A stretch of 64,000 nucleotides of DNA from Entonaema liquescens (taxonomy: Eukaryota; Ascomycota; Sordariomycetes; Xylariales; Xylariaceae): assembly GCA_902805475.1 (NCBI GenBank), contig CADCSX010000010.1, forward strand, positions 1-64,000, given 5' to 3'. Under the pieces are notes generated by a model. It did not search any database, was not told the DNA's origin, and saw only the letters and a program-made list of their open reading frames with translations. The stretch's first letter is position 1; each line of letters starts with the position of its first letter. Shown here one piece after another: positions 14,903 to 27,701 of this stretch. Position numbers and translations under genes: made by a program.

Positions 14903-15632
14903 CATAATGGTTTAATGTAATAATTTAACGTTTAGCATTTTTTCTCGAAAAAAAGTAAATTTAAATTTTATAATTATTATAAGTTTTTTAATTTTTTAAT
15001 AAAAAGCTAAATTACTATTAAAATAATTATATAAAATTAATATATTAATAAATAAGTTTTTTCCTTTTATAAAAATATAAATATAATATTACGAAATTAT
15101 TTAAATAATAAATTATATTAAACCTTAAATATTTAAAAAAATAATAAATTTTTAAATTATTAAATAAAATATTATTATTTTAATTATAGTTTGCATTTTA
15201 AATTATAACCTTATTTATTATGTAAAAAGTCAAAAAACTCTTTTTTTATATAAACATTAAAAAACTTTATTTTGGAAAAATTAAAGATATATTTTAAAAT
15301 ATTATTATTTTAAATATTATTAAATTAAAAAAAATTAATAATTTGAAAAAATATATATAAAAACATATTTAATAAAATTTATAATATTATTAATAAAAAT
15401 GTTATTTCAGAAAATTTTTAATTAATAATAATTTAATTAAAGATTTATAATATAATATTTAAATTTTATAATTTAATTAAAAAAAATAATTTATAATTAA
15501 AAAAAATTATAAAATTAATTAATAATATTAATTTTATATATAAATAAGAATAATTATAGAATAATAAATTATAAATATAATATAAAAAAGAAAAAAATAA
15601 ATAGGTTTTTTTCGATATAAATATAATTTTTA
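14903..15632 (+). repeat. Dispersed repeat family C, copy 2
   Basis: About 730 bp starting CATAATGGTTTAATG and ending AATTTTTA. It aligns with C copies 1, 3 and 4. More decayed than copy 1, with no coding potential. Class unknown: no clear inverted termini, and TG/CA ends cannot be demonstrated. Confidence 0.7.
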
Positions 15633-15970
15633 ATTAAATATAATTATTTAATAAAAATATTAATAATAAAATATTATAAAATAATATAATTATATAAATA
15701 TAATAAAATAAAAATAAATAAATAATATAATAAATAAAATTAAAGTTTTTTTATATATATATTTAATAAATTAAAATTTATAAAATTATATAAAAATAAG
15801 TAAAAAATAATTTAAAAAAAATTATATTTTTATAAAAATATAAATTTTATTATTTAAATGAAAATTAATTTAAAAATTATTATATATTTAACATAAATAA
15901 AATTTAAAATATATATTAAAAATTATTAAAAAAAATTTAAATTTTTAATAATAAAAACTTATTATATTTA

Positions 15971-16338
15971 TATTATAAAATTAAAGTTTTAGTTTAAAAA
16001 TAATAACAATAATATAATAATTTAAATAATTATCAAATTAAAGGTTTTTTAAAATAACTTAAATTAATTATTAATAATTTTATTTTAAAATTTATAAAAT
16101 TATTTATATATTAAAATCGTTAATATATACTTTATAACCTTTTAAAAAGTAAAAAAACTTTATTTTATAATTTTGTAAAAAACGAAAAAGCTTCATTTTA
16201 TAACTTTCCATAAAGTAAAAAAACGTAAAAAGACATTATGTACTTTAACACGTAACCCATTAAATTATTCTTTTTACGTAATTTATACATTTTACGTTTG
16301 GCTTTTTTACTAAGTTAATTATTCCATAATTTATAACA
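15971..16338 (-). repeat. Left LTR of family F (3' LTR)
   Basis: 368 bp, same length as the right LTR. It is more decayed than its partner: the two CACGTG boxes of the right LTR read ATTATGT and CACGTAA here. Confidence 0.85.
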
Positions 16339-16354
16339 TTATCTCCTTTTTCTT
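16339..16354 (-). other. Polypurine tract of family F
   Basis: On the minus strand this is an uninterrupted purine run apart from one T (AAGAAAAAGGAGATAA), ending exactly where the LTR begins. It sets the element's orientation. Confidence 0.7.
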
Positions 16355-17633
16355 AACTTTATTATCTTTAATAATCATATCCATTAAATAAAACGTTTTT
16401 TTTTCTTTCTTTTTTTATTAAAATATTTTTTTAACTATATTAAATTATATATAAAAATCCTTATATTTTTTTATTTTATCCATTTATAATTATATTTTTA
16501 AATATATTATTTTTATTTATTATATTAATCAAATTAACATAAATTACAATATTATACTATATTTTCATTATAAAAAAAAACTTTTATTATATAAAAGTTT
16601 TTAACGTATTTTTTATTTATTTTAATTATTTTTAATTTAATTTAAAAATATATAATTATTTAAAAAAAAATTTTAATTTTTTTAATTATTTAAATGTTAA
16701 AAAATAATATTTTTATAATTAAAAAAAATAAATTAAAAATAATTTATTTAAATTATAAAAAAAATTTACATTTTTATAAATTTTAATAAATAAATCTTTT
16801 TTATATATTTTTTAACTTTATTATTAACAGAAGTTTTTACGGTTAAAAAGTTTAAAAATATTATAATAAAATTTTTAAAATTTAAATAAATTAAAAAAAT
16901 AAAAAAAACAAAAAAAAAATAATAACGTTTTTTTATTAAATAAATTTATATTATTAAAAAATAGTTTTAAGTTATTTCCGACTTAAAATTTAATTAAAAT
17001 ATTTTAAATAATTTAAGTTTTTTTAATAAAAATGTTTTAATTTTTTAAAAAAATTTATTAAATAGTTTTTAAATTTATATATATATTTTTTTTAATAAAT
17101 AATTTTTTTTATTTTATAAAATATTATATTTTATTTTTAACTTTTTTAAAATTTAATATTTTTTTTATTTTATATTTTTTAAATATTTTTTTAATTTTAA
17201 TAATATTATTAATTAATATATTTTCTAATATTAATTTTAATAAAGAAGTATAAAAAATTAAATATATTTATATTATTTTTAATAATATTAATTAATAAAT
17301 AATAAATAAAATAATTTTTTTAATTTTAAATAATTTTAATTTTTTAAAATTTAATTTATTATTAAATTTTTTCGTTTTAATTTATAATATTTTTTATATT
17401 AATTTTAGTTATTTATAAAATAAATATATTTTTTTTTTATAAAAATTAATTTTTTAATTTTTTATTTATTATTATATTTTTTTATTTATAATTAAAAAAA
17501 AGTTAAATTTTTTTATAATATTTATTATAATAATTATATATATTAATTTTATATTTTTATTTTTAAAGTTATTTTAATAAATGTTAAAGTTTTTTTAAAG
17601 TTTAATTTTTATTATTTTATTACTATTTTTTTA

Positions 17634-18240
17634 GAGCAACACTAGTTCGGCAGTGGGGGGCGTACTAGGTCGGCAGTAGCCATAATGGCTTTGTACCAAC
17701 AAGTACCTCCCCGCGCATACAAATTTACTAGTGTTCATTTGTAATCTTTGGCAAATCTTATCTTTCGTGGCTTTTTACCATGCACGCCCTCCTATTGGTC
17801 AAATCCCTCACCGCCTACCTGGCAATACTTATTTTTGTAAAGCCTTAACCCCTTGAAATTATCAATTCTACAACATCTTGTACGGTCGCATACGCGCGTT
17901 TCGAAGCGAAATAAACAACAAACGCAGCGCTTATTTAATTGACTATTAAACTAATTGACTAACTGACTGACTGACTGACTGACTGACTGACTGACTGACT
18001 GACTGACTGACTGATTGATTGATTGATTGACTGGGTGGTTGGTTCGGTAGATTAGATAAGGTAATTTGATAGATTAAGAGATCTGGCGGGGTGGGCATGG
18101 GAAGTACGGTCGCGCACTAGTAAATTTGTATGGAGATACATGTAGTACTTGTGCGATTTTCGCGGGTGTGGCGCTCCCATACAAAATGGTGTGGCTACTG
18201 CCGACCTAGTACGCCCCCCACTGCCGAACTAGTGTTGCTC
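17634..18240. mobile_element. hAT-like MITE family D, pristine copy
   Basis: A 607-bp island of normal GC in AT-rich surroundings. Its ends are a perfect 49-bp inverted repeat (17,634-17,682 and 18,192-18,240) starting GAGCAACACTAGTTCGG. The perfect 8-bp duplication TTTTTTTA flanks it at 17,626-17,633 and 18,241-18,248. A second 18-bp inverted pair, CATACAAATTTACTAGTG, lies at 17,716-17,733 and 18,115-18,132. The middle holds a (TGAC)n run at about 17,960-18,020. No ORF, so it is non-autonomous. Perfect termini and duplication mean a recent insertion, and the absence of RIP means it arrived after family F was mutated. The hAT assignment rests on duplication length; the TIR does not match a family I recognise. 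Confidence 0.9.
17960..18021. repeat. (TGAC)n microsatellite inside MITE D
   Basis: A tetranucleotide array of about 15 units degrading into TGAT units at its right end. It is absent from the decayed copy at 43,670, so the array either expanded in this copy or was lost from the other. Confidence 0.85.
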
Positions 18241-21200
18241 TTTTTTTATTATATATTATTTTATAAAATGATATTATTATATTTTTGTTACTTAAAATGT
18301 TATATGTAATTTAAGTAATTAATATTAATTTTATTTAATTATTTTATTTATAATTTATATAATATTAAAAATATTATTTTAATATTTAATTTAATTATTT
18401 TGTTTATTTATTTGTTTTAAAATATATTATTATGGATATTTTTTATTTAATTTTAAATTATTTAATAAAACTTTTTTAAAATTTTAATATAAATAAGCAA
18501 TTTTAATTTAAGATTATTTTTTTAAATAATTTATATTTATTAATATATTTTTGTATAAATATATAAATAAATTACTTTATTATATAATTTTTTTTATAAA
18601 AATAAAATAAATATATTTTATAAGTTTATTAATTATTATTTAAATATTATTATATATTAAATTATTTATTAAATTTTTAAATAAAAATAAATTAATAATA
18701 AAATTTTATATTATAATATTCTATATTTTATTTAATATTTTAATTAATTATAAAAAATTATAAAATTTATATTTTATAATTTTAAATTAATTATATATAT
18801 TATAATTTTTTAATATTCTTTTTATTATTTGTTTAAATTTTAAAAAATTAAAGTTTTATTATATATATTAAAAAATTTTATATGTTTTTTAATATTTTAA
18901 TAAAATATTTTTATAAATAATTTTAATAAATTTTTTTTATAAAATTTAAAAAATATATTATTTTTTTAAATATGTTTTAATTTTTTTTTTTTTGTAAAAA
19001 TTATTATTTTTTTATTTTAATAATTTTTTTTTTAAATTTTTAAATTTAATTTTTATTAATTATAATTTAAATTATTTAAAAAAATTTTTTTTTTTTTATT
19101 ATTATTTAAACTTTTATTTATAAAATATTAAAATTATAATTATTTTATTAACTTAAAATATTAATTTATATATTTTCTTTTTTTTAATATAAAAAATATA
19201 AAAATTATATATATTTAATTTTATTTTCCATTTTTATTATTAATTAAATAATTTTTAAATAATTATAAATATTTTTAAATTTTTATAATTTAAAAATATA
19301 ATAATTTTTTTATTTAATTTTATTATATAAAATTTTTAATATTTAAATATTTTAATTATTATTAATAATTTTTTATTATATATAAAATATTTTAATTTAA
19401 ATCTTTGAAAAAATTAAAAATAATATGTTATTAAATACTATTTATTATTATTTTTTAATTATTTTAAAATTTTAATTAAATTTTTATTTTTTTTAAATTA
19501 TTTTAAAATTATTTTTATAATATAATTAAATATATTAATATATATATATATATTTTTTTTAAATTTAAGAATTAATAAATTAAAACTTTAATTAATATTT
19601 TTTTTAATTTTTTAAAAGATTTATTTGTTTTTTTTATTTATTTAAAAGGTTAATTTTTTTTAATAATGTTTATTATAGATTATATAATTTTTTTAAAATC
19701 TTTAATAAAATTTCGAATAAAATTTATAAAATTATAACATAATTATATTTTTTTAATTAAAATAAAAATCTTTTATTATTATATTTAAATTAATTTTTTT
19801 TTAAATATAAATTTCTTTTAAAATAATAATAAATTTTAAATATTTAATTTTTTAAATTTTTTATTAACATTTCTTTAATTTTATTATAATTTTATATTTT
19901 TATAACATTTTTAATATTTTATATTTATACTTAATATATTTTTTATAAATTTAAAAATAAATTAAAATATTATTAATATAAATAAATATAAAATTATTAT
20001 TATTATATATTAAAAAAAAATAAAATATTAATTAATTTTTAAAATATTATTAAATATTTATAATAATTATAAAAAATTTTAAACGTAATTCTTTATTTTT
20101 TTTTTAATTATACAAATATTATAATATCTATTCATTATATTAAATATTATAAATTATTAAATATTATTAATATATTCTTTTATAATTTTAAATAAAATAA
20201 AAAAATATTTATTTTTAATAATAATATTATTAAAAAAATAATAATTATTAATTATTTTAAATATTAATTTTTTATTTTTGGTTTTTTTTTAAATGCTATT
20301 AATTTTTAATTATAATATTATTATTATTAAATATTTAATTAATAATTTTTAATTTTTAATAAATTTTTAAATTAAATTTTTATTTAACTATTTCCGTAAA
20401 ATTTAATATTATTTTTTTTTTAATTAATAAATTAATTTTAAATATAATAAATACCTTTTTTTTAATAAAATTTTATAATTATAAATTATATATTTAAAAA
20501 ACTTATTATTTATAAACTTTTCTTTTTAAATTCTTTTAAAACTTTTTTTAATTTATTTTTTTTAATTTTTTTTTTAACTAAATATACTTGGATTAAAATT
20601 TCTTTAAAATTATATATATCAGTTTTCTTTTAACTTATAAAGATTTCTTTTATTTTAAATTTATTTTAAATAATTTCTTATATTCTTTAATTAATTATTA
20701 AATTATTAATGATAAATTAAAATAAACCTAAAATAATTTTTTCATTTACATCCATAATATTAAAAAAGATTAAATTTAATTAATCATTAATATAAATTTT
20801 AAATTCTGCAATTTCTTATTATACTTATCCGCCATCGTAATCTAATATTTGTTTATTTATTATTTTTATAAAATACAATTTATTTTTTATTTTATATAAT
20901 ATTTCGTATTAATTTACCCATTATAATGATATATAATTACTTTAAGTTTTTAAATTTATTAAAGTTTTAATTTCTTAGTTTTTCTATTTAAATTATATAT
21001 AAAAATTCCGTTTATTTATTTTTATAATTTAAATAAAATTAAGATTTTCCCGTTAATAAAAATAATTAATTATAACAATTAAAACTTTATCTAATTATTT
21101 TTACCATTTAATTTACATTTTTAATTTTTTTTAAAATTATTATAAAATCTTTTTAAATTTTTTTTTAATTAAATTAAATTTTTAATTTTTTATACATAAT

Positions 21201-23656
21201 ATATTTTATATCGGTTTTGTAAGTAATTACGTTAATTTTTTAAATTTTAAATATATTTATAAAATCTTTTTAAATATTTAAATAATATAATATAAAAGGA
21301 AAATGATTTAATTTTAACTTTTCTAATTTTTTTTTATAAATATATTATAAACGTTTTAATAAAAAAAAATTAATATTTTAATTTTTTAATTATATAAATT
21401 AAACATAAATATTAATGGCAAAATATTTAAAATATTAAATAATAATTTTTATAATATTAATATTAAATATCTTTATTTAATAGGAATATATTAATAAATA
21501 TTTACATAAAAAATTTAATAATTTTCTTTAATACCGTTATTATTTTTTCCTTATTTAATTTTTTTTTAATTTGGAATTTATAATTTATTTTTTTTATGTT
21601 TATTTTTTATTAAGATATTTTTTTTAATATAATTTTTTAAGTTAACATTTTTTAATAAACCATTATTTAAATTATAAGTGGTTTAATTAACGTGCCATTT
21701 TTGTTTTAATATTTAACTTATAATTTAAAATATTTTTTTCCTTTAAAATTAAAGTTTTGAAAATTTTATAATTTTCTAATCTTTATTTAATATTATTATC
21801 GTTTTATTTTATTTATCGGGGTTTTAATTTGTCCGTCCATAAATGTAATAAAAGGTAAGCGATAACTTTTTTTATAAAAATATTTTTTTTAAATCATTTT
21901 ATAAACTTTTTATATTTTTTTATAAACCGTATTTATTATTTTTTACCTTTTAATTTGGAAAGTTTTATATAATTTTTTATTATAGTTTTTTTATTTAATT
22001 AATTAAGTTTTTAAAATCTTATCATTGATTATAAAATTAAATTAATTAAATAGTTTTATTAATTTAAAAACTTTTTCGGATAAGATTTTATGTTTTTTTT
22101 TTTCCGGGTTTATTGTATAAAATTTTTAAATTAAGTTTAAAAAAGTAAATACTTTTATAATTAAATAATAATCTTTAAAATCCGAGTTATATAAAAGGTA
22201 ATATAAGTCGTATAAATTATTATTATAATATCAATAACCATTTTTAACAACTTTTTAATTTATTTAAATGTTTATATAATATTAATAAACGTAAAAGTTT
22301 TAAAATCGGTACTAATTGCAACGACAATAATATTTTTATTTATTATTTTACCATTATCTTATTAATTCTTAAAAATATCAAAATATATTATCTTTTCTTA
22401 ATTTATGAACTAAATAAAAGTCGTCATAATATACGTTTTAATATAAATCTTTATATAAGATTTTATTACATTTTTATTATATTATTTTAATTTTGATTTT
22501 TTTTATTTTACGTTTTTTTAAATTAATTTAAGAACTTTTTTTATTTTCGAATTTTAATATTAATTTTTATAATATTTTCTTTTTGTAATTAAAATACTTT
22601 ATTTAAAAAATGTTTTTTTTTATTTTTAATTTAATTAATATTTATAAGTTTTAAGTAAATTTTGTATAAAATATTAAGGAATTAATTATTTTTTTTTTAA
22701 ATAAATATTTTATTATTTTTTCTTTTTTTTTCTTTTTAATTATTTATATTAATATTATTAATTATTAATTTTAATAATTAATTCATAATATTTATTAAAA
22801 AAATTAAATTTACTTTTTAAATAAATTTTATTTTAAACTTTTTCTTTAAATCTTTAATAATAAATTTTAAATGTTTTTTCTTAATTTATTATAATTTAAA
22901 AAAAAAAGTTATTTAAATTTTATTATATATTATAAAATAAATTTTATTTATTGTAAATTATAAAAGTGTTGTTTAATTATTTATTTTCGATTTGGGTTTT
23001 TAAACATTTTTTTTAAATTAATTTTTAAATTTATTAAATAAGGTAAATATTTTTTTAATTTTTAAGTTTTATTGCGTTTTTTTTTTTTAAGTTATTTTTA
23101 AAGTAAAAGTTTAAACTATTTTAATGCGTTTTTAATAAATCGTTTTTTAATGGTAACGATTTAGTTTTTTAAAATAAATAAAAAGTTATAGTAAAATTTA
23201 AAATATATTATATTTTATATTAAAAATCCCTCGGGATTAATTATTTTATTATAAGTTTTTAAAAATATTAATTTATATTTTTTTTATTATTAAAACAAGT
23301 ATTGGTGAATTTTTTAATTTTTTAAATTAAATTTATATTTTTTAAATAATATTTTATAAATTGTTAATTATTATTATTAAATTAAAAATCAAATAAAAAC
23401 TCAAGTTAAAATTAAAAGTTATATTATTATTATTAATAGTAAATATAATTAATTCGTTAATTAAAAGGTTTATTTTTTTTTAAAAAAAAACTTTATTATT
23501 TTTTTTTAAAAAAATTTTAATAAGTTTAATTATTTATTTTTTTTTTAAATCGTTCTTACTTTTGAAAAAGGAAAAATTTTTAAAGTAATTATTTATGTTA
23601 AAATATTTTTTATACTTAAATTAAATTTTTAAACGTTAATTAAAAAATAATTGAAA

Positions 23657-24024
23657 TGTTATAAAGTTAAAGTTTTAGTTTAAAAGTAATAATAATAATA
23701 TAATGATTTAAATGATTATTAAATTAAAGGTTTTTTAAGATAATTTAAATTAATTATTAATAATTTTATCTTAAAATTTATAAAATTATTTATATATTAA
23801 AATTATTAATATATGTTTTATAACTTTTTAAAAAGTAAGAAAATCTCGCTTTATAACTTTATAAAAAGTAAAAAAACTTTATTTTATAATTTTCCATAAA
23901 GTAAAAAAGCGTAAAAAAGTATCACGTGCTTTGACACGTGACCCGTTAAATTATTCTTTTTACATAATTCGTACGTTTTATATTTAGTTTTTTTATTAAA
24001 CTAATTATTTTATAATTCATAACA
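23657..24024 (-). repeat. Right LTR of family F (5' LTR) with paired CACGTG
   Basis: 368 bp and the better preserved of the pair. It contains TCACGTG (23,922-23,928) and CACGTGA (23,935-23,941) as an inverted repeat with a 6-bp spacer, a possible E-box-type promoter element of the retrotransposon. Confidence 0.85.
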
Positions 24025-24149
24025 ATTTATTTAATATAATATTTAATATTATTTTTAATTATAAATTAAAAAACTTTAATTTAATTTTAATTTAATTTTA
24101 ATTATATATATTTTAAAAAATATTTTTAAAATATTTATTTAACCATAAA

Positions 24150-24254
24150 TATAAAACAATTTTATAAAATAAAATTAAATTTTAATTAATAATTATACAT
24201 TAAACTTTATATTAAACTTTAATTTTATAAATATATGTTAAATTACGTTTAATA
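24150..24254 (-). mobile_element. Solo LTR, family A (internally deleted)
   Basis: 105 bp matching the minus strand of the 146-bp family A LTR, with the same ends (TATTAAACG and TTTTATA) but an internal gap. Flanked by the 5-bp duplication ATAAA at 24,145-24,149 and 24,255-24,259. Formed by LTR-LTR recombination after an independent insertion. Confidence 0.75.
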
Positions 24255-26687
24255 ATAAAATATAAAAATTTTAATTTTAATTTAATTTTAATTTTAACTT
24301 TAATTATTAATAAAAAACATATATTATAAAAAATATACAATTTTATAATAAATATAATTTTATTTTTTTATAATTTTTTTAATTATGTTAATAACCGCAT
24401 TTATAAATAAATTATTAAAAAAAACCTTTTTATTAAATATTTTATTAAAATAAAATAAAAGTTTATTTTTTAATTGATATATCGTAATTAATATATTTTT
24501 AATTTTTAACGTAAATAATATAATTTTAAAATTATTTAATATTAATTCCGTAATTAATTCCATAATCCCATATAAAGGAATTATATTAAATTTAAATAAA
24601 AACCATATTTTATATTTTTTTTTACATAATAATTTATTATTTAATAACATAATTTAATTTTCATTTTTTAATTTAATTAATTTTAATTTATCCGTAATTT
24701 TTAATAATTTATTTTAAATAAAACATTTTATATTAAAATAAACAATATAAATAAAAAACTTAATATAAAAATTATAATTTATTAATAGTTTTTTTTTAAT
24801 ATAATATAATTTATTTATATTTTCATATTTTATTTATAAATAATAATTAATAAATAATTATATATTAAACTTATAAAAACATAATTAAAATTTTATTATA
24901 AAATAATATATTTTATTTAAATAAATATTATATATTTATTTTTTTAAAATAAAACACATAAATAAAAATTAAATATTATTTAAATTAAACAAAACTTTAT
25001 TAAAATTATTTGTTAATAATTTAATATTAATTTTTTTATTAAATATCTTTTTAAAATTTACATTATTTAAATTATTTTTACGTATCAATGTATAACAAGT
25101 TTATTTTTTCCTATTAATTTTAAAAATAAAATATATTTAAAAAAATAATATTTTATTATATAATAATATATATATTATATAATTTTAATATATTAAATTT
25201 TATTGTTACTTTTAAAACATAAATATAAATTTCGTTATTTATTTTTTAAATATTTGTAAAAACACCCGTATTAAATAATAAAAATCCTATATTTTTATTA
25301 TTAATAAATATATTTATTATAAACAAAACATTATTTTTATTATTTATAATATTAATACGTAAATTTACGCAATAATAAATTTCTTTTCGTAACGTTTTTA
25401 ATAAATTTTATCGTAAAAAATAATTTTTTTTTTTCGAAATGTTTTTTTAATCTTTTAATATACTTGTACGTTATAATAAATTACATTTTATAAAACCGTA
25501 ATTAAAAAATTAAATATTATAAATAATAATATAAATTATTAATTATTAATAATATTAATTAAAATTACATTTTTAAAATTAATACATTTATTTATTATTA
25601 TTATAATATTATCCGTTAATATATTAATTTTATTAATTTAAAAATATTATATTTAACAAAAAACAATATATTAATAATAATATTTTTATTTATTTAAAAA
25701 TATTAATTAATATATATAAAATGTAAAAATAACGAAAAAAAAAATCCATTTAATTAATTAACTTTATATTTAATATTTTTATTAAAACGAATATTAATAA
25801 TTTATATATTAAATTAAGTTAAAAAATAATTATAAAAAATAATAATAACGATATTTAAAGATTTTCCGTTTTTATTTACCTTTATTATATATATTAAAAT
25901 TAAATAATAAAATAATATTTAATAAATTTTATAATTATTTAAAAATATTAATTAATAAATGGTGAAACGAATAATATATTATTAATAATAATTAAAAAAT
26001 TAAAATAAATAATATAAAATAAATAATATTAATTTAATAAATTAAAAAAATAAAATTAATAATAACATATTAATGTAATAAATAATATAAAATATGAAAA
26101 ATAATCTTAATAATAATTTTTAATATAAAAATAATATAAATAAATATAATAATTAATTTATAAAACTTATATTTAAAAACGATTTTAAACTTATATTAAT
26201 AAGAAAAAAAATAATTACATTAATATCTTTAATATAAAAATTAAAATAATTTGTAATTAAATTATAATAATAAAAAATAAATTATATAATTTATACTCGA
26301 ATTTAAATTACCCGAATTTAAATTTTTAATATAGTTTTTTATTTAAAAAATAAATATAATTTTTTTATTTAAAAAATAAATATAAATATTTTATTTATTA
26401 TATTTTTTTAATAATATTATTATGTTATATTTGTATTAATATGTAATTATGCGTAATAAATTGTAATTAATTTAATTTTGTTTAATAATTCATTGTTAAT
26501 TATATATTGTTAATTTTTATAAAATAAAATAAAGTTAATATATAATTGGTTTAAATTATATATTAAGTAAAAGTTTTATTTTACGTGTTTAATAAATGAA
26601 GTTATTAATAATTTTTTTTAAACCGGATAATTATTTTTCAATATTTCGAATATTAAATATTAATGTTAAAATAATATTATTAATAAA
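24255..26687. other. AT-rich decayed sequence, nothing assignable
   Basis: 2.4 kb of decayed AT-rich DNA. The longest open frames (96 codons minus at 24,360-24,650; 66 codons plus at 26,596-26,796) translate to isoleucine-, leucine-, lysine- and asparagine-rich strings without a motif. The second overlaps the end of MITE B copy 2, so neither is called a gene. Confidence 0.55.
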
Positions 26688-27701
26688 AAGTAATGTTATT
26701 TTAAAATTACCATGTCGGATTTATAATGTAAATTATTTAAAATTACAATTATTAATAATTACGTATAAATATTATCGTAAATTGATAATTTTATAATTTT
26801 ACTTTATTACTTTAAATTAAATTTAATATTTCTTAATTACAATAATAAATATTTACGTATATTTTAAAATATTTTAATTATTTAAATTTTAATTAATTAA
26901 TTAATATTAATTTTAAAAAAATGCGACCGTATTTTATAAAGTTATTTTAAAAATAATTTGTAATTAAAAGATAATAATTTACAAATAAACGTTAGTAATT
27001 TTCAAATAATAATAAGTAATTTATAAATAAAATTATATTAATTTATAAATAAAAATATTTTTACATTATTTTTTCACGATATTAACGTTTTTAATAAAAA
27101 TTATTTACATACATTTAATCGGCACAATTAAACGCATTTAATGGTATTAATTTCGTAAATATATTATATAAATTAAATAAAATATAATCGAATAATAAAA
27201 AATAATTTACAAATAACACAATTTTAAAATACTTTTAATAAACTCAAGTTTTTATAATATTTAATATATAAAAAAAACTTCGAAATTTAATTAATTAAAC
27301 AACGAAGCTATTAACAACTATTATTAACCGTTTTTTATTGCATAAACCGACTTTTTTTCGTTAAATTAACTTTTTACGCTACGTTAATATTACGTATATT
27401 ATTACGTATATTATTAACAACGTTTAAAATCGAAATATAATTAATTCCCCATACAAATACAAGCTTAAAGCAAATTTTAACATCATTTATAACATTTAAC
27501 CTTACTTCTCTTTAAATAAGAAAAAAAATAAAAACGTAACGTTTTAGTAATATTTATTTTTCATTATTTACATCGTGAAATTTAAAAAGTTATAAAACCA
27601 TGTCATTTTATTAATAATTTTAATTACCAATTACTTACAAATGTCCGATAAAATAATTTACATTATAAATCCGGTAAGGTAATTTTGAAATAACATCATT
27701 T
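26688..27701. mobile_element. hAT-like MITE family B, copy 2
   Basis: 1,014 bp, the longest B copy, flanked by the 8-bp duplication TTAATAAA (26,680-26,687 and 27,702-27,709). The ends form an imperfect inverted repeat of about 50 bp starting AAGTAATGTTATTTT on the left and, reverse-complemented, AAATGATGTTATTTC on the right. Relative to copies 1 and 3 it carries extra interior sequence around 27,190-27,430 that keeps more CG dinucleotides. No transposase ORF. Confidence 0.8.

Larger units (their letters stand above)
15971..24024 (-). mobile_element. LTR retrotransposon family F, 8.05 kb, RIP-decayed
   Basis: A structurally complete LTR retrotransposon. Two 368-bp direct repeats (15,971-16,338 and 23,657-24,024) begin TGTTAT (TATTAT in the left copy) and end ATAACA. 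The 5-bp duplication ATTTA flanks the unit at 15,966-15,970 and 24,025-24,029. A polypurine tract, AAGAAAAAGGAGATAA on the minus strand, abuts the left LTR, so the element is oriented minus with its 5' LTR at the right. The 7.3-kb interior (6.7 kb without the nested MITE) is the right size for gag-pol, but all frames are destroyed, so Ty1/Copia versus Ty3/Gypsy cannot be decided. A pristine family D MITE is inserted at 17,634-18,240. Confidence 0.85.

Noticed and set aside
17955..18031. CRISPR-like or other functional array from TGAC repeats
   Set aside because: A simple 4-bp microsatellite inside a MITE; no spacers.
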